A stretch of DNA of 64,000 bases, taken from assembly GCF_003945595.2 (NCBI RefSeq), contig NW_024105009.1, positions 762,001 through 826,000 on the forward strand. The letters are read 5' to 3'. The notes under the pieces were generated by a model. That model was not told where the DNA came from. It saw only the letters and a program-made list of their open reading frames with translations, and made no database searches. Origin of the DNA: Pipra filicauda. Taxonomy: Eukaryota; Chordata; Aves; Passeriformes; Pipridae. Of the stretch, positions 51,401-62,298 are shown piece after piece. Each line of letters starts with the position of its first letter. The stretch's first letter is position 1. A program made the position numbers and the translations under genes.

Positions 51401-54400
51401 AAAACAGACACAAACCAGGTTGAAGCACCTGGGAGATGGGAGGAGGGAAGGACTGTGCTTAATCAACAGCCACACAACTTGTTTTGGAAGGAGAGATTCT
51501 TCTGGAAGGCTGAAAGTGGTCTCACATTTACCTCAAACAAACTGGTTTGATGGTGTCACATCAGAATGCTTGTTACAAACCCACTAGAGCAAGATTTCTT
51601 GAAACTAAAGGACTAGTTAAAATCCTAAAAATTCTTGTTACATGAACAAAGGGCAGGAAGTTTCAAGCTCCTCTAGTAACCAGGGTCTTGTGTGAGATTA
51701 CCATATGCCTCAGCTCTCTAATTCTCATGTAATTAAAGCACTGTCAAAAGAATATACTATAGAATTAAGTTCAACTGAAAATCACGGTGCTCTTTATTAT
51801 GAATTGAGTTTAAAAAATTGTACACTTAGATTTCAAGCAATATTTTACAGTCTTAGCAAGTAACCTGTGCCATCACTACATCTCAGAACACAACAGTTAA
51901 AATAAATATTTTAATACCCTGAATCTACTATTATTTGGTTAAATTAACCAAGATAATGTGTCAAATAATGAAGATGAGCATTTAATTTGCAAAGGGAGCT
52001 AAGCTAAAAGTAATGCAATTTATTCTTGCCTTAGAGAATGTTGAAGGAAGGGGGAAGAATTTAACCTTTTTATAACACTTGGAGTACAACACAGAAAGAT
52101 CTTCCTAGGAGGTTTATCACTGACAGCTTCAATCCTGATAATATTAAGCTTGCCTAGACTAATCTCATGACAGAATTTTTTGGTATACTGACAGGATATT
52201 CTAACAATGCAACTGTAATTCTACCTGCACCAACTTTAAAAATTAGTCTAAAAATTTTTAGACTAATGAGTCACAAATAAATATAGTTCATGCTTCTCGT
52301 ATACACTTCTCGTATATAATTATATGTTTCAAAATAACATAGGTCTTATTTGGGGAAAGAAATCAGTTTTCAGATCTGAAGGAGACTTAAGTTTAATATC
52401 AGATCACAAATACACAACTGACATTAAGGATAAGTAAATTAAGACCTACCACCAGTATTGCCAGCCACGAGCTCAGAGGAGAGTCAAAAAAAAGGTTCAG
52501 GCAAAAAATCCTGCCACGTTCACACCATTTGAGTCCTGCCATCTCTTCCATCAGAACACAGAGCTCACTTCATGTGGTGCCACTGAGCTCAGCTCAAGTG
52601 GGTTCATCTGATGCCACCCAGTTTGTCTACTGGAACGGGCAGCAAGTATTGCAATGGGGAGACGAAACAAAATGAATCTAGTCTCATAATCTCTGATCTG
52701 TATGTAAAATATAACAGGATCTAACATCATTTTTTCCTTCTTCCTTTAGCACAGCAAGATTGCAGCTCTTCTCCAACTGAAAATGGCTTGAATTAGGCAA
52801 TGTCAGTTATTTTTTCTGGCAGGCAACTATTCAAATTACTTAAGCTGCACAACAACATACACTCATTTATATACTTCATGTAAAAATCAACATTTTCTAA
52901 GATTCAGTGACACATCAATAACTGTCTGTAATGATGGATAAAATGCAGAAATAAAAACTACCCTTAAAATAACAACAAGCCATAGTAAGAGGCAGAGTAA
53001 TCAGCTTGCTCAGTGGCAAACAGAAAATGTTTTTCAGCCTCTAGTGCGGGTTACATGAGCCCTATAAACAACAAAAGATAGCACGATGTAATTCCTATAG
53101 TGGCTAAAAGAGATTTAAAAGAGATCTTCCCCAAATCTCACTGTTTAGTTCTTCAGTGTTAAGACTAATTCAAAATATTGCAACCATTCAAAATACTTAA
53201 CCAAAATTTTAGATACAAAGGCAATCTCCCAGGTGATGGTTGTCATTCCACAGCAAAACTAAACACAGATAAAATATTGGGACCACAATGTTTTCATCCC
53301 TTTCAGAAAACAAATGAAAATTACTGAGTAAATCTGTCTTAAGGCTAAAGAGCACACATACTGAAGAGCTGCTTGTCTACTGGTGCCTATCACTGGACAC
53401 ATGATGGTTTTGCCATTGCATAAATTCCATGCCAAGGAATTCTAAACAACATTACCAGAAATACTTCCAAGTGATCAGGAGACTAAACTTCTTGGAAGTA
53501 AAAAGCATACTCTGGAACACCGGGAAGGACACAATGGGAAAGATTTTTTGCCTTTTCCAGTGTCATTGTTGACCAGTTTTTCTGCTTCATTGAGTAACTA
53601 CTCAGGCCTTCCTTTGGGCTTCTCATAACTACTGAGGTACCAAAGAAAAATCTTTATTAAACTTGATAATTTTTTGCTACTTTTTTCTTACTCTGGAGCA
53701 CAGTTTTTCAGATTTTGTCCGTAAACTCCAATTTTACACTGATTCTTAACAACCTGTTAAATCCTTCACTCAGGATTTAGCCAAAATGATGCTTTACTGC
53801 ACTTTCAATCTTCTGCAAGAAACGGGTCTTTTTAAGTGTAAAAACATCTTTTTTATTTTTATCTACATGACTTTACCTACAATTTCATACCTATTGGTGG
53901 CTGTCTTCCTGTCATCCACGTTTTAAACTAGAAATAATGATTAATTTTTAAGTATTTAGTGGAGGATTTGGGGAATTTAATATGTAGGCACTCAGACATT
54001 GCTTCTTGTATCTCAGATAGCTTTCCAATGGGATAGGTTTTTGTCAGTCCTATAAATAAGGAAATTGAGGTACTTTCCATCTTATTCAGTGGGAGAAAAC
54101 AATCACACAACTTTTTAGTTGTGTGAACTCCAACAGTTCAGAGATATTGCAGCGACTGGAAAACTAAAAGTTAGACCTGTTGTCCCTAGGATCCTAATTT
54201 TTTGTTCCAGCAACCTGGTATGAAAAGGCAATATTAAATTTGTTACACTACTCAAGATGTGAGCTCAGATTACAGATGCAGATGTTTTCCACATAAGTAC
54301 ATGTATTTCTCTAATAACTCTTCTTTTTTTTTCTCCCTGTAGTATCAGTTCTTTTTGCTACAGGGCAAGTAACAAGCTTGAAGGTTTCTCATAAGAACCT

Positions 54401-54991
54401 CATAAGAACCATTAATCTGATAAACATTTAAAAGGAATTATTAAGGAAAGTTGGGCAATGGAGCTGCAATGGAGATGTGGGCCCACACAGCTGCAATTTG
54501 GTCTGCAAAGGGAACTCTGCTGTAACTTATTAAATCATCTCAGAGTGCCTCATCCACATCCTCACAGAAAGCCTTCCATCATCTTTCAGCTGATTCTGGC
54601 AACCAAAAGATTAAAAGATGCTGCATTAAATATCTTCCTCAGACAGCCAAACTTACAAAAAAGAACCAAAAACCCTTAGTGACCATAAACAGCCTGAATC
54701 TTACAGGAAATCAAATAGTTTAGAAATTTGAATATTTTGCTAGGAAGTCCTGGAATGTGCTGAACACCATCCCTTCAAACAGAATTCTGTGGTATTCTTT
54801 GCGTGTCCAAAATTAAGGTTTTGATTTACCTCCAGTAATTCTTGAATAATTCTTGAAACAGACAACAGTCCACTCTGAAGGCTACACAAAGTGAATGGAC
54901 CTGAGAGTTACACTTTCTTAAAGTCTGACTTCAAAAAACAGTGAAAAGACAGGCTATTTAATGAATGCATTAATATATATTCTATACTAAC
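45466..54991 (-). other. ELP4: ELP4 intron 2 (9.5 kb)
   Basis: AT-rich intron without recognisable CR1. It contains a 26-bp perfect palindrome at 52242-52267 and nearby short direct repeats. A small, slightly GC-richer block lies at 48095-48270. A duplicated TTGATATGTAAATA occurs at 50211-50224 and 50230-50243. The donor is CATTG|GTTAGT and the acceptor TTTTCACAG. No other gene signal was seen. Confidence 0.85.
52242..52267. repeat. 26-bp perfect palindrome
   Basis: The left half ATTAGTCTAAAAA is followed without spacer by its exact reverse complement. An AP-1 core TGAGTCA overlaps its right end at 52267-52273. About 25 bp further, CTTCTCGTATA is directly repeated at 52293-52303 and 52306-52316. 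It could form a hairpin or be a relic of a small inverted-repeat transposon or replication slippage. Confidence 0.85.
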
Positions 54992-55027
54992 CAATGAGAA
55001 GAAGGGTTCCAACAGCTACGCCTCCAC
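54992..55027 (-). CDS. ELP4: ELP4 exon 2, microexon (residues 52-63)
   Basis: This 36-nt exon lies between the acceptor TTTCCAG and the donor ATTG|GTTAGTATAG, phase 1 to 1. It encodes GGGVAVGTLLLI (residues 52-63, Gly52 shared with exon 1) and the first base of Glu64. This corresponds to the Walker A (P-loop) position of RecA-fold ATPases, but reads GGGVAVGT, without the lysine of GxxxxGK[ST]. A degenerate P-loop is typical of ELP4. Human has GGGLAVGTVLLI. The exon is a multiple of three, so its skipping would keep the frame but remove this strand-loop. Confidence 0.95.
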
Positions 55028-58000
55028 CTGGAAACAAAACAAAATGAAGAATAAAGTAAGACTTCATTTTAATACTATGTTAGAGAACAATTAACTTTTC
55101 TTAGTTTATAAGTCAAAGAAAGGTGATAACGGGGAATTTAAAAATATAAAAGTGAACAACATTTTAATTACCTTTGCAATACTTACTACAATTCTCTATT
55201 ATGAAATAATTATACATCACATGTAATTATATACTGCACATTACAATTACTTTCACAATATACTGTACTATCATCATTGTGGTAAAAAGATCCTGCAGAG
55301 CTCTGCAGAACTACGCTCAAGTACCACAGCAGTGATGTGTGGTCTGAGCCAGCAGATTTTTACTTGGATGACTCAAGTGAGTAAACATGCTACAAATTAA
55401 AGTCAGATTAATCACTATCAAGGGATATTCCTTTGTACCAAGAAGGATGGAAGCAAAGTGACACACTAAGAAGCTAGAAAATTCCCACCCAAGGCTTTGA
55501 GGCAAAATCCAGGCTCCACTGCTTTTTGTCTTGTTCCTGAAAGCAGACGTGGTGGTGAGACAGGCAGGATTTCACCCAAGGAAACCTGGACTGACAGGTC
55601 ATACACATCTAACACACATCTGAAAAAACAGATGCTAGGAAAGTCTTTCATGGCATGTCTGGGACATAACAACAATCCTGCAAATTCCTTTACAAAGGCA
55701 GCGAAAGAAGAATTCATGTTTTATTTTAGGTGAAGAGTAAATTGGCTTATAATCTGAATTCCAAGAATTACAACAGTGGAATAACCTGACGTCAGACTGT
55801 TTCATTTAACAATGATATGACTGTGACAGGAAGGTTAAAAATTCCTAGAAGTGTTCAGATGGCCATATGTAACCAGCCCACTGAAGTGTTTTGCATGAAG
55901 GGAACTGCAGTATGTCAACTGCAATTAAGTACTGATTTAAAAGTTAGGAGCAAACTGAATCACATTGGCTCCAGAAGTTAATTCTGGCCTGCACAGATGC
56001 ACTCTAGTGCATAGATGGACTCTAGTGAACAGGATCATTCACTCTATAAATTTATAAGAGTTCATTAAACTTCACTTAAAATTGATTCCAGTGGGAGTTG
56101 GACCACCTTCTTAATCTTTATAGCTCTGCTGGTGGGACTACAAATATCTGTAGCACTTGTAATGTTGAATTACCCCGAAGGAAGAGAAAAAGCAAAGTTC
56201 TTTCCCATAGGCTGAATAAATTGTTGCATAACATCACACCTGAATTAAAACCACAGTGGGATCACTTTGTCATCGTGCCACGATGCACCACGATTTGAGC
56301 AGCACATCGCAGTGACAGGGTTTAGTCACACACTAATTTCATCGTTGCAGATTTTTCAAGCTATGCTCCCAAGTCAAGACGTACAAATGCCTCAAATATT
56401 TACAGCTTGACATAGAAAATACGATCAAAGCAGCCATAAGTAATGTATTACCTCACGGCGATAAGGACATAAAACCCTCAGCTATAAACAGTTCACTTGT
56501 AGCCACAACAGAAGTAGTGTCTCTTCTGCTCTTAAATCGCTTGCACAAGAGAGAATTTGTTTGTCAAACACTGTGACAGTGCAGTCAAAATTCTCAGGAG
56601 GTGTATTTTCAAATCATCAATGGTACTGTTTCTTTCTACAAGCCAGAGCTGTAACATATGTGCACACACCCTGGTTGCTGAAGGCCAGCTCAGGTCAGAG
56701 GACTGGCTTTACATTATCTGGTGCAGTGAAGAGTTTGCCCAAGTGTGTTCTATTAGATGGGATGTAAAACTATTGCAGTTACAATGGTTACATATTCATA
56801 TTATAATTAGTAACAATAACAGTAAATTAAGCAAAAAACAAGTGACAGGAAAAAATAGCAGGAACGCTGATGGAGTGAAAAAGGAAGAGGTAAAATCTTT
56901 GAGTTTCCCAAGAAAGCTGCTGTGAACTTGTTATTCTTCCTAATTTTGCTACTTTATTTTTTTTTTTGCCAGTATCTAAGGCAGCAGCACACATAAACAA
57001 CTAAGCAAGACCTGTAACTTTCCACATTGCCACTTACAGCAAAGAGATTTAGGATCTTATGGACAGAAACACAACAAACTTTGCAAGTTGAGAAATGTCC
57101 CAATTGTTTTCGAAGCATATCCCTGATCTTTTTTTTTCAAGCAGCTTGAAACAAAACACTCCTTACAAGGCACGTGATTATTATATTATACAATAGCTGC
57201 AAATCATTACAGAGAACTGCTTTGGCACAAATCAGGCATATATGGTCTTGAAAGTAAAACCTTGGAAGTAAACTGAAAGCCTGAAAATGCAGTGCCCTAA
57301 TGGTAAGATGGCATTTGAAATCCAGCACTCATCCGACACTTTTTTCCCAAAGGAAATGCATTGCTTAAGAAGAGTGACCAACAATAATGTAACAATCAGG
57401 CCTCTAGCTGTAAGGTAAAAGAAATTCCTCCTTGTATCCTCTGCCTATTCCTCTCTTCAGCAGTTCCTCATTACACCTGTGTCTGATAACACCATGCTTT
57501 CCCTTACTCACACTTACTCCTAAGCTGTATTTTCATGTCTGGCAAATAATGCTGTATCTGGGTTACAGATTCTGAACCAGGCAAACTTAAATTCAAGCCC
57601 AAAGCCAGAGATTTAGAAGACTGCCTGCAGACTGCTAAAAAATATGTCTATGAAACATAGACTAAGAGAGTTTATAGCAATTTCCACTAGAAACTTGTAC
57701 TAAAAAAAAAAGGATTGTCCTCTGTCTCTGGTGACAATAAAAATTAAATATTTTGTGCAATTATTTAACTGCTAGTGAGCAAGACAAAAGAAGGAAAGTA
57801 TAAGCACTCTTTAAGAAACACATAAGCAGCACATTTATGAAGCATTTCCACACACACACAAGCAGAAAGGACAGGAAGGAGACCAAGCACAACACTTCCA
57901 CCAGCACAGTGGGCTCAGTCAGTTGGTCAAAGGATGTGATTATCCCCTTTACTCATTAGATCACATCTGGAATACAAGGTCCAGTATATACACAAGACAC

Positions 58001-60015
58001 TCAGTACAAGAAAAAAGTATAAATAAGCTGAATTGAGAAGTAAAGATAAAGTACAAGAAAGAAGTAAAGATAAAGCGAAGTGAGAAGCGAAGTGAGAAGC
58101 AAAGATAAACTGAAATGAGTCCAGTGGAAGGGAACCAAGGTGGGGCAAATGACTGAAGAGAAGGGGCTGAAGGAATTGGGCTTGTTTAACCTGGAGAAGA
58201 GAGGAAGACCTGAAGGCCGTGGGATGGTAACTAAGAGAAGCTACTGAGCAGACAGCTGAGCTCTTAGCTGAGGGAGGGCAGGAAAAGTTCCCAGTGGATA
58301 TAAGGAAGAAGAAAACTCCCTACAAAAAGAAGTAAGTATTGGACTGGGTTGTCCAGAGCTGCTGTGAAATCTCCGCCACTGCAGATTTTCGAGACTCAAC
58401 TGGACAAAGCCCTGAGCAAATAACTTGGAATTTGGTGCTGAGCCTCCTTGAAGGTTGCAGAAGGTGAATTCTTGAGGTCCTTCCCCTGTCTCCAAAATCA
58501 GTGATTCTGTACAGATGGTCTGTCTCCAACAATGCCTAATACCTGGAACCAATGGGAACTTTTTTATAGTCACCATGTTTGGCACAAGTCTTTCCTGGCC
58601 TGCCCACTCAGCCCTCAGAAATCAGTGATTCAAGGGCTAGGAGCTTACCAAAGGTTTACATAGGAATATAGAGTTTTACAGCTTTTCAAAGATGCCAGAA
58701 CCCAAAAACTATCTTAAAAGTATTTTGACAAGTTGCTATTCCTAGGGTTGAAAAACTTCCTTGATATTTAAGTATAAAAATTAGCAAGGTCAGGGAATTA
58801 CTAAACATTTAAAAGACAAGGAAAACGTACTTCAGAAGGGAGCCTGGGTTCATTGAAAGTGTCCTCAGCTTCCATGACAAACCACTAACTGTGTGTCTAA
58901 GTGCCTGGAAATTTAGGAGACTGCCAGCATGGGAGCTGTCCACATCTTCTGAGCCACGCTGTGCAAAAATCCACTGTTTATAAAAGGGAACATGAAGAAG
59001 AACTGGAATTTTCAAAGCAAATCTTCTATTTATGCAATTAAAGGGTTTCACAAATTACACTCAATGAATACTGCTCTCTTAAAGGAGGAAGAGCCTTCTC
59101 CACAACGATGCTAATCCCTGATGAAAGTGCAGACATGCACAAACAAACAAATGATACACAGGCTGCAAAAAGTTCTTTACAAAATGGATACAACTTTTAT
59201 ACTTATCATTACTTATACAGAATATCCTCAGAAAAAGAAAAAAGCGATATATTCCTATATTCCATGTGCTCCAAGGATGAATGAACAAAGCTAAAGTACC
59301 TAAACTAGCTAAAAGTAGTTGACCTACGTTGATGTACACTAAAGATGCATTTAGTGAGCAGTTAGTAAAGGGGTCACACAGCCTTAGTGCATACAGATAA
59401 AACAGTGAAATTAATTAGTTCCCAATCCCATAGAGGTGCCAGTTCATGCCACAGATGATAACACAGCAATAGCCACAACAGATCAGTCCACGGGACCCTC
59501 CTGACACTGCGAGCAGGCAAAGGCAGAGGCACAGACAGCACAGCCTCACACCGGCGCAACCCCTCGAAACGGGGCATTTCAGTGACGCCGCTGTGACAGG
59601 AAACCCCGTCCGACACATCCCGACCAGTGCCACGCCGGAGAACCAGAACTACACCACGCGTTAATCCAGCGAACGCGGCTTTCAAACCCGAGCCCTTCGG
59701 CGCCCTTGTGTGACAGCGCCCGCGGAACGCGACAGGGACGCGGTGCCCCGGGGCTCCACAGGGCAGGGCTGCGCTCCGAGACTGCCCGGGCCGATGGCAG
59801 GGCACGGCAACCTGCTCATCCTGCCAGGGAAGCGGACCCTGCCTTGCCCCTTCCTCCTTCCCGTCGTCCTCCCCCCAGTCCCGGGAGCTGCGGGGAGGAG
59901 GGAGAAGCCTTGCGGGAGCCGCCGCGGGGTCACGGGGGGCGCAGGGCGGGCAGGGCCCGGCACGGGGCAGGGAGGGAGAGGGGCAGCGCCGGGTCCCGGT
60001 CCCGCTCCCACCAAC
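55028..60015 (-). other. ELP4: ELP4 intron 1 (5.0 kb)
   Basis: The right 450 bp belong to the CpG island. Further in, a CR1 copy occupies about 57910-58515. A block at 56240-56600 keeps unusual CpGs and repeated ATCGTG/CACGAT words, but I cannot assign it. The donor is CTAG|GTTGGT, weaker than consensus, and the acceptor is TTTCCAG. Confidence 0.85.
57910..58515 (+). mobile_element. CR1 LINE, 5'-truncated, plus strand, with internal tandem expansion
   Basis: The segment starts with a degenerate version of the CR1 ORF2 stretch (GATGTGATTATCCCCTTTAC, then CACATCTGGAATACAAGGTC). It continues through GGGCTTGTTTAACCTGGAGA and ends with TTGAGGTCCTTCCCCTGTCT and GTGATTCTGT, the CR1 3' end. It has frameshifts and stops. 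Between about 58005 and 58105 the expected sequence is interrupted by short tandem copies of GAAGTAAAGATAAA and GCGAAGTGAGAA type, a local expansion inside the element. Confidence 0.85.
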
Positions 60016-60169
60016 CTAGCACACAGTCGAGGGAGGGCAGCCCGCTGGAGAGCAGCAGCTGCCCGTGTCGCAGCGCGGGCCGGGTGCCCGGCAGGGCGGC
60101 CGGGCGGGCTCCGGCCCCGGCCCGGCGCTGGAAGCTGGTGCGGCCCCGCGCCCCGCCGGCCGCCGCCAT
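60016..60169 (-). CDS. ELP4: ELP4 exon 1 with start codon (residues 1-51 plus one base)
   Basis: The start codon is at 60169-60167 in the context CCGACATGGCG, with G at -3 and G at +4. The exon encodes MAAAGGARGRTSFQRRAG (1-18) and then TRPALRHGQLLLSSGLPSLD (29-48), CVL and the first base of Gly52. Human ELP4 has TSFQRRG and [20 protein letters not shown] here. The Ala/Gly/Arg-rich N-terminus is variable and probably disordered. The exon ends CTAG|GTTGGT. An upstream in-frame extension exists in the ORF, but it is Pro/Ser-rich, encoded by the minisatellite and lacks similarity, so this start is preferred. Confidence 0.94.
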
Positions 60170-60307
60170 GTCGGGTGCGGGCAGCGGCAGCGGCCGGGCA
60201 CGCCGGGAGGGCCCGGCCCTGCGCTCTGCGCCAATGGGAGCGCGGCTCCCGGAACGGACACCCAATGGGAGGCCGCGGTGTTGGCAGGTGGGGGGCAGGA
60301 GGGGCGG
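60170..60307. promoter_or_regulatory. Probable bidirectional ELP4/IMMP1L promoter
   Basis: Between the ELP4 start codon and a plus-strand splice donor are two CCAATGGG boxes, at 60231-60235 and 60262-60266 (CCAAT parts). Their 31-bp spacing is about three helical turns, typical of NF-Y promoters. There is no TATA box. The ELP4 start is embedded in a YY1-like ATGGCGGC element (minus strand, 60169-60162). In human, ELP4 and IMMP1L start about 100 bp apart on opposite strands. The motifs are seen; bidirectionality is inferred from synteny. Confidence 0.65.
60231..60266 (+). promoter_or_regulatory. Twin CCAAT boxes (NF-Y type)
   Basis: CCAATGGG occurs at 60231-60238 and again at 60262-60269, in the same orientation. 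Relative to ELP4 they are ATTGG boxes 62 to 97 bp upstream of the start codon. Confidence 0.7.
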
Positions 60308-60363
60308 GTAAGGGCTGAGGCGCCCGGCGGCGAGCGGGGAGGTGAGAGTGGGGTCGGGGTTGT

Positions 60364-60582
60364 GGGAGGTTTGGGCTGCCCGGGGCTGGGGGAGCGGGAG
60401 GTTTGGGCTGCCCGGGGCTGGGGGAGCGGGAGGTTTGGGCTGCCCGGGGCTGGGGGAGCGGGAGGTTTGGGCTGCCCGGGGCTGGGGGAGCGGGAGGTTT
60501 GGGCTGCCCGGGGCTGGGGGAGCGGGAGGTTTGGGCTGCCCGGGGCTGGGGGAGCGGGAGGTTTGGGCTGCCCGGGGCTGGG
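60364..60582. repeat. 32-bp GC-rich minisatellite, seven copies
   Basis: The unit begins AGGTTTGGGCTGCCCGGGGC and ends TGGGGGAGCGGG. Copies start at 60367, 60399, 60431, 60463, 60495, 60527 and 60559. The first six are identical; the seventh diverges after its first 24 bases. The unit has four G runs on the plus strand (GGG, GGGG, GGGGG, GGG), giving G-quadruplex potential. Since 32 is not a multiple of three, the repeat is open in several frames, which explains long but meaningless ORFs on both strands. Confidence 0.97.
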
Positions 60583-60858
60583 ACCGGCTCGGGGAGTGCG
60601 GTGCGGGTGCTGCGGAGGGCTCCTCCCTTCTCCCGGGGGTGTCCGCAGGGCTGGGAGCGCAGGGGTGTGAGGGGACGGGCTCACACCCTGTCGGCACCGG
60701 CCCCTTCGCAAAGAGCCCGGGAGGAAAAACTGCTTGTAAAACGTGTGTTTACCTTATTGCGTGTAGAGTAAAATGTGAGTATGCTCGGAGTCTCCGTCCT
60801 GTTCGTAAACAGCCGCGGACACGTAAATAAACGTGTGATTTAATACCGTGACTTGGGA

Positions 60859-60870
60859 GCGAGATCTCGC
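60859..60870. repeat. 12-bp palindrome GCGAGATCTCGC
   Basis: A perfect palindrome containing two CpGs just beyond the CpG island edge. It could be a binding site for a dimeric factor, but I do not recognise an exact consensus. Confidence 0.4.
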
Positions 60871-62219
60871 ATCGGTGTGGTGGCCCTGCACCAAGACCCG
60901 TGGTAGAAAAAGTTAAAGGCATTAAAGTTTGTGTTTTGCTTTGTCAGTGAACGCTTTATGTTGTAGCGCTCTGAATTTAAGAGAAATCCCTGTCAGTATA
61001 AAGGATAGCCACTGTCACAAGTATTTTATATTTCTTTTTCATCTCTTGGTGATTCAGATGCGTCCCAAGCTGCTTGAAGACATTTGCACACAGCAGAATA
61101 TAAAAATGAAGTTCTGGTGCTATAATTCTTTTCACCCTCACACTTTAATTTCAATGAACAGTTTTTGCTGCCATTATAAGCCACGTTTTTGAACACCTGT
61201 GGTTCTTGAAACTTTCTGTTTATATTAATAAGAAAAAAAAGAAATCCTCATGTTAAATATTAGCAGCTTGAAAGGGCTGCTAGGTGGGCGGTTGTGAACC
61301 TCAGAGTCTTTCCTTCATATCTTATTCAAATTTAGGAGCTTGAAGCTTTAGTATTATGTTTTCCTAGTGAAATGGCATTCCTTGTGCTGCTGGCCAAGCT
61401 TCTTTGCCTGTTAAGCACTGTAAGATTTCTTGCCATGAGTATCAAGAGGTTGTCTTAGCGTTTTGTCATAATGTCTGTAATAATTTATTGTTCAGTGTAA
61501 GAAGTATCTGCCCTTAGGGGAGAAAATCAAAGGGCGCGTTTGAAAACGTGGCAAGAAATAAATATACCTATTAAATTTCACTTCTGGAATATCTGACTAA
61601 TGGGTTGTGGATATCTGGAATAGGAAAGCCTAGCAAAATAAAGGCCTAAAGCATAATTCACAGTTCTTTTAAAAGGGTTCAAGAATCCTTTAGTGGGATC
61701 CTGGGGTGTAAATTCTGCGTTAATTGAATGAGGAGGCTTAAATTTACAGAGAGTTCTCCACTTCTAAAACATCACAGTAACTCTTCCATTTCTTACTGTA
61801 CTGTCATTCTGGAGTCCAAGTACCTAAATAATTTCAGGTGTGAGTGCTTGGAGATGTGTGTAACACTTAAAAACTGCAGTATATCTGTTGGTGGAGTTTG
61901 TTACAGAAGCTTGTAACCCCATGGGGATGTCTCTGCTAAGTCACTGCTTACCTGTCAGACAGGGAATCAAATGACTGACCACATACACTCTGTCTCAGGG
62001 ATGGGTTTTTTTCCTCATTCCAAGCAGTACAATTTCCTTTTGTTACTTCAGCGACACAAAGTATTTCCTTGCTTGTTCTTGAAATAAAATACACTGCTCT
62101 AAGTTGTATTAACTTTACAGGATAGATGTAAACATACACCCAGGGCTGAGCCCTCTCTTTGGTTCTTCCATTTCTCATTGCTGCTTGGCTGACATGCAGT
62201 TTTGAAACTTTTTTTTTCC

Positions 62220-62298
62220 TTTTTTTTTTTTTTACCTCACTTTCCTGCAGGGCAATTAAAACTGGAGGCAAAATAATGGTCTCTTTTTTTTTTTTTTT
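62220..62298. repeat. Two T tracts (T14 and T15)
   Basis: Runs of T at 62220-62233 and 62284-62298 in the putative IMMP1L first intron. They are simple sequence and produce spurious Phe-rich or Lys-rich ORFs. Confidence 0.85.

Larger units (their letters stand above)
1..60169 (-). other. ELP4: ELP4 gene, exons 1 to 8 of an incomplete gene (overview)
   Basis: ELP4 is one of three RecA-fold subunits (ELP4, ELP5, ELP6) that form the ring-shaped accessory subcomplex of Elongator. Elongator is needed for cm5U-type modification of wobble uridine in tRNAs, mainly in the cytoplasm. Eight minus-strand exons with canonical AG and GT borders join into 322 codons plus one base without a stop. Intron phases in order are 1, 1, 0, 0, 2, 0, 0, 1. 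The product matches remembered vertebrate ELP4 along its whole length, with strong blocks [25 protein letters not shown] and [19 protein letters not shown]. Human ELP4 is about 424 residues, so roughly 75-80 C-terminal residues should lie left of the window. The gene looks intact and functional. Its head-to-head neighbour should be IMMP1L, and its 3' neighbour, off the left edge, PAX6. Identification is from recognition, not a search. Confidence 0.95.
59560..60720. promoter_or_regulatory. CpG island over the ELP4 5' end
   Basis: GC content and CpG density rise sharply compared with the rest of the window, and both fall again near 60720. It covers ELP4 exon 1, the start of intron 1, the promoter and the minisatellite. 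Such islands mark broadly expressed promoters, which fits a housekeeping tRNA-modification gene. Long ORFs in all frames here result from low stop-codon frequency. Borders are by eye. Confidence 0.9.

Noticed and set aside
52242..52267. microRNA precursor at the palindrome
   Set aside because: The arms are only 13 nt with no loop, too short for a precursor hairpin.
60364..60582. Possible CRISPR-like array
   Set aside because: The copies are head-to-tail without spacers in a vertebrate promoter region. It is a minisatellite.
59930..60711. Long Pro/Ser/Gly-rich ORFs (over 200 codons) on both strands in the CpG island
   Set aside because: They are open because the region is GC-rich and the 32-bp repeat lacks stops in most frames. 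Only the ELP4 exon 1 part on the minus strand has protein similarity and a splice donor.
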